A stretch of 35,559 nt of DNA from Candidatus Zipacnadia bacterium (lineage in GTDB: Bacteria; Armatimonadota; Zipacnadia; Zipacnadales; UBA5352), in assembly GCA_029821265.1 (NCBI GenBank), contig JALGTR010000058.1, positions 1-35,559 on the forward strand, written 5' to 3'. Position 1 is the first letter of the stretch. Every line of letters starts with the position of its first letter. Positions 25,502 through 34,275 of the stretch are shown piece after piece. The position numbers were made by a program, and so were the translations under genes. The notes under the pieces are model-generated. The model saw only the letters and a list, made by a program, of their open reading frames with translations, had not been told where the DNA came from and searched no databases.

Positions 25502-27334
<1,833 letters not shown>

Positions 27335-27388
27335 TCACACACTCCAGTCGAAACAGGAAAGACACGGCAGAAAACGTCCGAAGCCAGA

Positions 27389-27412
27389 GCAGAGGGCCAC
27401 TCGGCCATCTGC
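27389..27412 (-). terminator. Hairpin just after the zinc-ribbon gene
   Basis: GCAGA-G-GGCC / GGCC-A-TCTGC with one internal mismatch and loop ACTC, starting 5 nt after the stop at 27417 on the minus strand. No U-tract follows. Confidence 0.5.
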
Positions 27413-27416
27413 CCGA

Positions 27417-27923
27417 CTACTGCGTCCTCAGGCAATCAGTGATTCCGCGCAGCACCTGCGGCAGACGCAGACCGAGGCGGATAAACAGCACCCAGCTTAC
27501 CGCCAGAAAACCCACCATCCATGGCAGGCTCCCCGCGAGCAGGTACATGACCAGTCCGAAGACCGCCGGAACCTCGGCCATCACGCCGAGCAGCAGCACC
27601 GTCCGGGTGTAATCGTCCAGCGTCCCGGATGCCAGCGCCCGGTGCTCGAACATGATCGACGCAGCGACGATGCCCGCAGATGCGCCCATCATCGCCATGC
27701 CGACGATGATCTCTGCGTTGCCGAGGCCGCCCGCCTCGTAGCCCGCCACAAGCTCCAGCACCGCAACGACCACGCCGTATATCAGTGTGGAGGCGAAGAT
27801 GGCGCCCAGGATGAGCTGGATCTGATTCACGCGCGCGTTGAACTCATCGCAGGGAAAGCCACACCAGGGACATTTCCCGTCTTTAAGCTCCTGCGCGCCC
27901 TGTTGGCATTGCGGGCAGAGCAT
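27417..27923 (-). CDS. Zinc-ribbon membrane protein, function unknown
   Basis: 168 residues. The N-terminus MLCPQCQQGAQELKDGKCPW with the continuation CGFPC is a rubredoxin-like zinc ribbon (CxxC...CxxC). Four hydrophobic segments follow: LILGAIFASTLIYGVVVAVL, EIIVGMAMMGASAGIVAASI, TVLLLGVMAEVPAVFGLVMY and WMVGFLAVSWVLFIRLGL. This ribbon-plus-helices plan is widespread among uncharacterised bacterial membrane proteins. GAGGAG lies 8 nt before the ATG at 27923. It is followed by a hairpin and aspS starts 83 nt downstream, so the two may or may not share a transcript. Confidence 0.7.
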   Translation of the reverse strand: MLCPQCQQGAQELKDGKCPWCGFPCDEFNARVNQIQLILGAIFASTLIYGVVVAVLELVAGYEAGGLGNAEIIVGMAMMGASAGIVAASIMFEHRALASGTLDDYTRTVLLLGVMAEVPAVFGLVMYLLAGSLPWMVGFLAVSWVLFIRLGLRLPQVLRGITDCLRTQ

Positions 27924-27956
27924 TCATCGGCTCCTCGTCGGGGTCACTGCTCCGCA

Positions 27957-27985
27957 ATCCTACCCGTTAGCGGCCCGAAATGCAA
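27957..27985 (-). promoter_or_regulatory. Candidate promoter of the zinc-ribbon gene
   Basis: Minus strand: TTGCAT (27985-27980), 17-nt spacer, TAGGAT (27962-27957). Both boxes are moderate matches, but the spacing is optimal and the start site would lie about 25 nt upstream of the ATG. Confidence 0.4.
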
Positions 27986-28106
27986 GGTCCACGGATCGGT
28001 GCGCCCGCCGGGGAGCCAATCATGGGAATGTGCGAAGGCCTGCCGTCATCCGGCGCGAAACTACCATGCGACAGGATGCGCACCCGCTGGTTGGGAGGGA
28101 CCTATC

Positions 28107-31100
28107 GTGAAGCTTCGCAATGCACTGATCGCGCTGATGATCGCCGCCCTCGCGGCGCCGTCCGCTTTTGCCGCGCCCGAGATCGATGTGCCGGTGGTCG
28201 ATGCCGCTCCGGCCATGCACGGGGACGTATCATGCCCGAACTGGGCGTCCGCGGCGACCGTCGGCGATTTCGTCGCGCTCAAGACGGGAGAGACACCCGC
28301 CGCACAGACGCAGGTTCGGGTGCTCTGTACCGCTGAAGCGCTCCATGTCGCATTCATCTGCCACGAGCCAGCGATGGACGAGCTGGTCGCGCAGATGAGC
28401 GGGCGAGATGCCCAGGTCTGGGGGGATGACGCTGTGGACCTGATGCTCGCGCCCACGGGCGGCGTCTGGATGTACCATTTCATCGTCAACCCCGACGGCG
28501 TACTCTGGGACGGCCTGCATGGCCTGGCGAACATCGGCGGCGACGTGGACCTCGAGGGCATCGAGATCGCGACCGCGCGCGGCGAGGATCGCTGGAGCGT
28601 CGAGATGCGGATCCCATTCGACGCGATTCGAGCCGCCGCACATCCCGGGGAGATCTGGGGCGTGAACTTCGGCCGTGAGCGCAAAGCCGGTGAGGGCGGA
28701 ATCAGCTCCTGGGCACTCACCGACGGCTTCACGAACGTCCAGACGCTTGGCGTGATGCGGATCACCGGTCCCGAAGCGCCCGAGGGGCTTACCATCACGT
28801 CGCGCGGCGGAGCGAGCGCGGCCTGCAACGAGTTCGGCCATAACACCTTCCAGGTGCAGGCGGCCGCACCAGCGGAGCGTTCCCTTGACGTGGCGCTGAC
28901 CGTCAGTGCCGATGGCCGCGAGATCGGATCGCGGCATGCCACGGTGGCGGCTGGCGAGGAGCGTGCGCTGAGCGCCGAGTACACCGTGCCGGCGGCGGGC
29001 GAGCCCGTCCTGCAGTTCGCCGTTGCGGTCGACGGTGCACAGGTCTACGCAAGCGAGGTCCGTGCACTCCCGGCTGCGCCTCCGCAGCCGCGCACGTGGG
29101 TCGTCGAGGATCCGCTGTTCCGCGAGCTGCTCGGCGACGAGCCGCCGGGCTGGGCGAGCGAGGGCGCGATGATGTGGCGCCACCCGCTGCTGGCGCACGT
29201 GCTGCGCCCGACCGCGGTGCGCCTGGCGACGGAGTACGTGCTCGAGGACGCGTGGGAGATGTTCGGCGACAACAGGCTCATCGCCGTCGGCGGCGGGCAG
29301 CCCCAGGGCGAGACGAAGGAATACATGGAGCGCTACGGGGTCCAGTACACGGCCTACATCAGCGAGCCGCGAGACGAGTGGCTCCTCGATCCGGAGACCA
29401 TGCAGGACTACCTCGACCGCGTCGAGGAGCGCCTCAGTCAGCCCCACCCGCACCTGTTCGCGATCTTCGCCGGCGATGAGCACGAGGAACAGGCCATCCG
29501 CAAGGGCATGGAGCTGATGGCCGATCCGCCCGAGGGATACGATTACATCCACGAGGCCAATCGAGAGGTCATGGAGCGCTTCGGCGGCGGCAAGTGGGGG
29601 ATCCCGAAGGGCGAAGCTGATCGCAACCCTTACAGGCGTATCGCATACCTGCGCTGGGTTAACGAAAAGATGCGCGAGCGGGCCAGGCGGCTGCGGGAGG
29701 TGGTCAAGCGGCTTGACCCGGAGATGCCGATAATCAGCACAGATCCCGTGGGGGGCGTCCACGGCTACGAGTTCAGCCGCCAGGCGCCCTACTACGATAT
29801 CTTCACGCATCAATATCTCCCGCGTGGACAGCGCTGGCGGCAGTACCTCGGCTTCCTCTCAAAGGTCCTCGCCGACCTCACTGAGAGCGAGGTCTGGCCA
29901 TGTGTACACATCGAGAACTACGCGTTCGCGACCACCCCCGATGAGGCGCTCGAGGAGATGAGCCAGGTCATCCGCAACGGTGGTCACGGCTTCCATCTGT
30001 ATATGCCCGACACCGCGAACGCCGGGAAGACGCTCGGTGACACGCGCGTAACGATGTTCGGCTCACCGCGGCGGCACCATACTGTGATGAATATCGTGCG
30101 GATGACGACTCGGATGCCGCGGCCGGTCTACCCCGACCCGGGCCGCGTGGCAGTCTTCTACAACGATGACTGCCTGCAGGCCGAAGGCTATCATGCCCCC
30201 GGCCGCACCCACTGGTATCGAACGGAAGCCTGCTACACCTTCCTTGGGCCGATCGCGCGGTCGTGGTTCGAGTTCATCGACGTCGGCAACGTTCTCGACG
30301 AGGGGCCGCTGGCGGAGCGCTACGATCTGATCTGGGTGCCGACCGCCAAGTATCAGCAGCCGGAAGTCGTGGATCGCCTCGAGCAGTTCGTGCGCGATGG
30401 CGGAACACTCATCTGCGCCGATCCGACCGCGTTCAGCACCGACCTGCTGGGCAACGACACCGGCCGCCGCCGCGTGGAGATCTTCGGCGTAGAGGTCGGT
30501 GATCGCGTGGAGGCGCAGACGCTCCTGCCAACTGTACCGTGGTGGAGCCAGGGGGCGCTCGAGATGCACGCCCCGGCCCAGGCCCTGAAGCCGGTGGCCC
30601 CCGTGATGACAATGATCGAGTATGATGACGGGACGCCGGCGGTAACCGCGCGGCGTTTGGGCCAGGGCCTGGCGATCATGTGGGGCACGAATCCCTTCCA
30701 GTTCTCGGCGAACGAGGACCCGCTGTGGCGTGAGTGGTTCACGATGTGGGCCGAGGAACTCGGGATGCAGACCGGGCATGACATCTGGCGCTTCCAGTAT
30801 CCGCAGACGGCGATCTGGCGCGCACAGCCGGCCCGGGGCGTCTGCCTGACGAACAACCACGTGCTCTGGCAGGAGGAGGTGCCTCACTTCCCCAACAATG
30901 TCGTGACCGGCGGCTCGTACAGCTACTCGATCGCGCCGGATGCGATGCCCGAGGCGATCGCTCAAGGCCCCGAGATCAGCTTCGAGGAGGGGAATCTGAC
31001 GGATCGCCGCCAGTCGATCCGCGACGAGAAGACTGAGCCGGCCGGCTACAAGCTCTACGTGAACCCCGACAGCCGCTGGATGGTGAGCTGGGAGCGGACC

Positions 31101-31397
31101 GAGCCGGTATCGGTGGTCTTCGACCTCGGCGGCGTCTACACGGTGAACCAGCTTCGGCTATGGTACCGCGATCAGATGCCGGAGGTCACGGTCGAAGGCA
31201 GTCTCGATGCCGGCAGCTGGCAGCCGCTCGGCGACGGGAGCGGACCGGATGCCCTGGACGGCGACGTGCGTGAGCTCAAGGTGTCCCTGCGTCACGACCT
31301 GCCGGTACGGTACGTCCGGGCCAGCTTCGCCGAACGCGATGAGGGCAGGCGACTGAGTCTCGTAGAGGCCGAGCTGTGGGGCCGGGATCTGCCGTAG
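28107..31397 (+). CDS. Secreted multi-domain protein: CBM9-like, glycosidase-like barrel, GH42 trimerisation-like, F5/8 type C
   Basis: 1096 residues from the GTG at 28107, where GGGAGGGA lies 6 nt upstream and a signal peptide begins (LRNALIALMIAALAAPSAFA). The long open frame upstream is not coding. Residues about 25-220 are CBM9-like (WGDDAVDLMLAPTGG, SVEMRIPFDAI, WGVNFGRERKAGEG). About 350-680 look like a TIM-barrel glycosidase with LFAIFAGDEHEEQAI (D457-E458) and YDIFTHQYLPRGQRW. About 700-870 resemble the flavodoxin-like trimerisation domain of GH42 beta-galactosidases (YDLIWVPTAKYQQPEVVDRL then FVRDGGTLICADP). About 980-1095 are a galactose-binding F5/8 type C domain (VVFDLGGVYTVNQLRLWY, RYVRASFAE). 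The activity is inferred as polysaccharide or glycoside degradation outside the cell; I cannot assign a GH family. It stands alone, divergent from the zinc-ribbon gene. Confidence 0.82.
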   Translation: MKLRNALIALMIAALAAPSAFAAPEIDVPVVDAAPAMHGDVSCPNWASAATVGDFVALKTGETPAAQTQVRVLCTAEALHVAFICHEPAMDELVAQMSGRDAQVWGDDAVDLMLAPTGGVWMYHFIVNPDGVLWDGLHGLANIGGDVDLEGIEIATARGEDRWSVEMRIPFDAIRAAAHPGEIWGVNFGRERKAGEGGISSWALTDGFTNVQTLGVMRITGPEAPEGLTITSRGGASAACNEFGHNTFQVQAAAPAERSLDVALTVSADGREIGSRHATVAAGEERALSAEYTVPAAGEPVLQFAVAVDGAQVYASEVRALPAAPPQPRTWVVEDPLFRELLGDEPPGWASEGAMMWRHPLLAHVLRPTAVRLATEYVLEDAWEMFGDNRLIAVGGGQPQGETKEYMERYGVQYTAYISEPRDEWLLDPETMQDYLDRVEERLSQPHPHLFAIFAGDEHEEQAIRKGMELMADPPEGYDYIHEANREVMERFGGGKWGIPKGEADRNPYRRIAYLRWVNEKMRERARRLREVVKRLDPEMPIISTDPVGGVHGYEFSRQAPYYDIFTHQYLPRGQRWRQYLGFLSKVLADLTESEVWPCVHIENYAFATTPDEALEEMSQVIRNGGHGFHLYMPDTANAGKTLGDTRVTMFGSPRRHHTVMNIVRMTTRMPRPVYPDPGRVAVFYNDDCLQAEGYHAPGRTHWYRTEACYTFLGPIARSWFEFIDVGNVLDEGPLAERYDLIWVPTAKYQQPEVVDRLEQFVRDGGTLICADPTAFSTDLLGNDTGRRRVEIFGVEVGDRVEAQTLLPTVPWWSQGALEMHAPAQALKPVAPVMTMIEYDDGTPAVTARRLGQGLAIMWGTNPFQFSANEDPLWREWFTMWAEELGMQTGHDIWRFQYPQTAIWRAQPARGVCLTNNHVLWQEEVPHFPNNVVTGGSYSYSIAPDAMPEAIAQGPEISFEEGNLTDRRQSIRDEKTEPAGYKLYVNPDSRWMVSWERTEPVSVVFDLGGVYTVNQLRLWYRDQMPEVTVEGSLDAGSWQPLGDGSGPDALDGDVRELKVSLRHDLPVRYVRASFAERDEGRRLSLVEAELWGRDLP

Positions 31398-31415
31398 GCG
31401 TGCACCGTACGTGAG

Positions 31416-31446
31416 GCGGCCCGCCCCGCATGTCGGGGCGGGCCGC
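31416..31446. terminator. Strong hairpin between convergent genes
   Basis: GCGGCCCGCCCCG (31416-31428) and CGGGGCGGGCCGC (31434-31446) form a perfect 13-bp stem with loop CATGT, in the 66-nt gap between the genes ending at 31397 (+) and 31464 (-). No T-run on either side. Confidence 0.7.
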
Positions 31447-31463
31447 TGCAGGCGCCCACGCTG

Positions 31464-32735
31464 TCACTCCGGCCGGCGGCTCCTCAGTTCCTCCGCAAGC
31501 TCGTCCAGCGGGACCTCCTCCTGCTCGCCGGAGACCATGTCCCGGACGGTGGCGACGCCCCTGGCGATTTCATCGCCGCCGAGGAGCACCGCATTGAGGT
31601 AGTTCTGACTGTCGGCGTATCGCATCTGGGCACGGATCGAGCGCCTTCGGTAGTCGATCTCCGCCTTAATGCCCTGCTGGCGCAGGTCATGGAGGAGCTT
31701 ATAGCCGGGCATCCACGCCTCGTCGCCGATGGTCACGATGAAGCTGCCCTCGCGCGGCTCCTCCTCGTCCCTAAGGCCAAGCGCCTCGCGCACCATCAGC
31801 ACGCGCTCGATGCCGATACCGAGCCCCACGCCCGGGATGGCCGGTCCGCCACACTGCTCGACGAGGCCGTCGTAGCGGCCGCCGCCTCCGATCGAGTCCT
31901 GTGCGCCGAGCGCATCGTGCCGGAACTCAAACGCGGTTTTCGTGTAATAGTCCAGCCCGCGCACGATGCGCGGATCGATCTCGTAGGCGATCCCCAGCGC
32001 TTCGAGGTGCTCGCGTAGACCGCTGAAGTGCTCCGCACACTCCCCACACAGTTCGTCGAGCATCATCGGCGCGGCCTGTGTGATCTGTCTGCAGACATCG
32101 TTCTTGCAGTCGAGCAGGCGCAGTGGGTTGGTCTCGTAGCGCCGCTGGCAGTCCCGACACATCTCGCAGACAGAGTCGGCGACCGAGGCCTTCAGCGTGT
32201 CAACATAGCCGGGAGCGCACTCGGGGCATCCCACGGAGTTGATCAGCAGCCGCGTGCCCTCGATGCCCAGTTCCCGGTAGAAGGTAAGCGCGAGGTCGAT
32301 GACCTCGGCATCAACCGACGGCTCCGGACGGCCGAGCGCCTCCACACCCGCCTGATGGTGTTGGCGGTAGCGTCCGGCCTGCGGCTTGTCCTGGCGGAAG
32401 ATCGGCGCGATGTAATAGAGCTTGATGAGCCGCTCGCGGTCCTGGCCCTGTATGTTGTTCTCGAGGAATGCGCGCACCGTCGGCGCAGTGCCCTCGGCTC
32501 GAAGGGTCAGAGAGCGGCCGCCCTTGTCCTCGAAGGTGTACATCTCCTTCGAGACGATGTCGGTATCCTCGCCCACCGAGCGGACGAACAGCTCTGTCTC
32601 CTCGAAGATAGGGGTGCGGATCTCACCGTAGTCGTAGCGGCGGCAGATATCACGGAAGGTACGCTCGACCGCGCGCCAGCGTGGCGCCTCCTCCGGGAGA
32701 ATGTCGTTTGTGCCTTTAGGGCGCTGGTAACGCAT
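31464..32735 (-). CDS. hisS: Histidyl-tRNA synthetase
   Basis: 423 residues from the ATG at 32735; a TTG nine bases upstream would add three residues. It charges tRNA-His. Class II features: RPKGTNDILPEEAPRW at the N-terminus, motif 2 region IFRQDKPQAGRYRQHHQAGV, histidine-specific RGLDYYTKTAFEFR and GGGGRYDGL, and motif 3 GVGLGIGIERVLM. An insertion with cysteines (VGCPECAPGY, CEMCRDCQRR, DCKNDVC, LCGECAEHF) is the usual HisRS insert and may bind a metal here. The C-terminal anticodon domain (about 330-420) ends EELRSRRPE. No good Shine-Dalgarno is visible. It starts 65 nt after the membrane-protein gene, likely in the same transcript. Confidence 0.95.
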   Translation of the reverse strand: MRYQRPKGTNDILPEEAPRWRAVERTFRDICRRYDYGEIRTPIFEETELFVRSVGEDTDIVSKEMYTFEDKGGRSLTLRAEGTAPTVRAFLENNIQGQDRERLIKLYYIAPIFRQDKPQAGRYRQHHQAGVEALGRPEPSVDAEVIDLALTFYRELGIEGTRLLINSVGCPECAPGYVDTLKASVADSVCEMCRDCQRRYETNPLRLLDCKNDVCRQITQAAPMMLDELCGECAEHFSGLREHLEALGIAYEIDPRIVRGLDYYTKTAFEFRHDALGAQDSIGGGGRYDGLVEQCGGPAIPGVGLGIGIERVLMVREALGLRDEEEPREGSFIVTIGDEAWMPGYKLLHDLRQQGIKAEIDYRRRSIRAQMRYADSQNYLNAVLLGGDEIARGVATVRDMVSGEQEEVPLDELAEELRSRRPE

Positions 32736-32799
32736 CAGAATCAACTCTGGATGGTTTGGTGGTTCGGCGCGGAATGGTCAGAGTGCAGCAGGTTGGGTG

Positions 32800-33402
32800 C
32801 TACGCGCTCTTCTGCTTCCGTTCCGACGATGGTAGAAGCTCTGCGTTGAGCGCAGCCTCCGCGAGCCGCAGGTAGTACGGATGTCGCGAAAAGACGAAAA
32901 GCTGGTAGAAGAGTTGGAGGAGAAGGATCTGTAGCACGTGGATGCCGGGCAGGCCCATGATGACGCTTACGATCGCCACGAGCCCGATGGCGCCGCCCAT
33001 CAGGGTGATTGCATCGGCGGAGGCGCGGATGGAGTTCAGCGCGATCTCGGCGTTACTGCGTAGCTGCGAGCGATTGCTGCCGTATTTCGCCCAGTCCTCG
33101 GGCGGCACGTCACCGGTCTCGCCGCCTGATGCCTCGAAGATGCGGCGGGCCAGGCGATCGGCGCTGGTCCAGTGACCATCAATATAGAAGCCGGCGAGGA
33201 ATATCGCTGCGCCGACACCGAGCACGATCTCGAAGGCCAGGCGCGTCTCCTGCTTGCCTTCGATCGGTCCCGGATGGGACCACAGCACGAGCAGCAGGCC
33301 CGCGAGTACCGCGCAGACGATCAGGGGCGCAATGCCCCAGGTGAGCCACCTCTGCATCAGGTGCTGCTTGAGCTGGTCGATCTCCTCGGCAGGTTGAACC
33401 AT
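32800..33402 (-). CDS. Membrane protein of unknown function
   Basis: 200 residues. The ATG at 33402 has GGAG 6 nt upstream; a longer frame to 33573 would overlap the promoter itself. Residues 1-20 are a charged, helical N-terminus (EEIDQLKQHLMQRW). Hydrophobic segments are WGIAPLIVCAVLAGLLLVLW, FEIVLGVGAAIFLAGFYI and a long C-terminal pair (ITLMGGAIGLVAIVSVIMGL, then VLQILLLQLFYQLFVF). Between helices 2 and 3 lies a polar loop with DRLARRIFEASGGETGDVPP. The basic tail is SSERKQKSA. I recognise no family. It has its own strong promoter and hairpin leader and probably shares its transcript with hisS. Confidence 0.65.
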   Translation of the reverse strand: MVQPAEEIDQLKQHLMQRWLTWGIAPLIVCAVLAGLLLVLWSHPGPIEGKQETRLAFEIVLGVGAAIFLAGFYIDGHWTSADRLARRIFEASGGETGDVPPEDWAKYGSNRSQLRSNAEIALNSIRASADAITLMGGAIGLVAIVSVIMGLPGIHVLQILLLQLFYQLFVFSRHPYYLRLAEAALNAELLPSSERKQKSA

Positions 33403-33496
33403 CGTGGACTCCGGCGTCTCGCGCTTGTAGTGCGGATGTGGCGGGAAGGTGTCGGCCCTTCGGTTGCGCGCACAGCCTGCAGTTGCACACAAAGAG

Positions 33497-33524
33497 GTGT
33501 GGGCCGGTGCAGTCCGGCCCACAC
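33497..33524 (-). promoter_or_regulatory. Leader hairpin of the membrane-protein/hisS transcript
   Basis: On the minus strand GTGTGGGCCGG and CCGGCCCACAC pair over 11 bp with a 6-nt loop, beginning about 14 nt after the predicted start near 33538 and followed by CTCTTTGTGT. It may be an attenuator, a 5'-stabilising stem, or part of a longer leader. It cannot serve an upstream plus-strand gene because none exists here. Confidence 0.5.
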
Positions 33525-33544
33525 TTACACCTGCGACATCATCG

Positions 33545-33573
33545 AGTATAGCAGCGGCGAGCGGCAAAGTCAA
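33545..33573 (-). promoter_or_regulatory. Sigma-70-type promoter of the membrane-protein gene and hisS
   Basis: Minus strand: TTGACT (33573-33568), 17-nt spacer, TATACT (33550-33545). Five of six bases match in each box. The leader to the ATG at 33402 is about 136 nt. Confidence 0.7.
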
Positions 33574-33657
33574 TTCGGGGCGACCTGGTGCCTGTCATCG
33601 GTGGCGGAGGCCCTCCGCGGCTGTTGCCGGGGATTGATGACGCGGCACGATGATGCG

Positions 33658-33686
33658 TTGACACGAGGCTGCGGCGGGCATATAAT
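33658..33686 (+). promoter_or_regulatory. Perfect-consensus sigma-70 promoter of the HIT gene
   Basis: TTGACA (33658-33663), 17-nt spacer, TATAAT (33681-33686): both hexamers and the spacing are exact. The transcript should start near 33693, which argues against translation from the GTG at 33692. Confidence 0.85.
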
Positions 33687-33712
33687 GCCGCGTGGAAAGG
33701 GAGGCAGTGCCG

Positions 33713-34219
33713 TTGCAGAGAATGTGGGCCCCGTGGCGTATCGGGTATATCGTCGGTGATCGACAGGCGGACTGCGTCTTCTGCAGGAAGATCGAGTCCG
33801 ATGACGACGAGGGCAACCACGTACTGCTGCGCGGCGAGCAGAACGTGATTCTGCTCAACACCTACCCGTATAACAGCGGACATCTCATGGTCGTGCCTCA
33901 TGAGCATGTCGGCATCCTGGTGGACCTGCCGATAGAGACGCAGGTCGAGCTGTGGAAGCTCACGGAGCTTGCTGTGCGGGCGCTTTCGGAGGCTCTCTAT
34001 CCGGAGGGCTTCAACATCGGCATGAATATCGGGCAGGCGGCCGGAGCAGGGATCTCCGACCATCTGCACATGCATATTGTGCCCAGATGGAGCGGTGACA
34101 CCAACTATATGACCGCTGTGGCGGAGACGCGAGTGGTGCCGCAGAGCCTCGATGACAGCTTCAAGCAGCTTAAACCAATTATTGACCGGCTTGCCGAGAA
34201 GGATACAGCCGCCTCCTGA
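33713..34219 (+). CDS. HIT family nucleotide hydrolase/phosphorylase (Ap4A phosphorylase-like branch)
   Basis: 168 residues if started at the TTG at 33713, which follows AAGGGAGG by 8 nt and gives the usual family N-terminus (MQRMWAPWRIGYI). A frame-compatible GTG at 33692 coincides with the predicted transcription start and is less likely. The histidine triad is H117-L-H119-M-H121 in DHLHMHIVPRW. C21 and C24 (CVFC) with NSGHLMVVPHEHV suggest a zinc site seen in several HIT proteins. Such enzymes act on nucleoside phosphates such as Ap4A or AMP derivatives; the precise substrate is open. It has its own perfect promoter, and the downstream exported protein gene starts 57 nt later without an evident terminator. 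Confidence 0.9.
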   Translation: MQRMWAPWRIGYIVGDRQADCVFCRKIESDDDEGNHVLLRGEQNVILLNTYPYNSGHLMVVPHEHVGILVDLPIETQVELWKLTELAVRALSEALYPEGFNIGMNIGQAAGAGISDHLHMHIVPRWSGDTNYMTAVAETRVVPQSLDDSFKQLKPIIDRLAEKDTAAS

Positions 34220-34275
34220 GGAAACTTCGCTCTGTTGCACAAGAGCGTCGACGTGCCGTTGAAAGGGGAAGGGCG

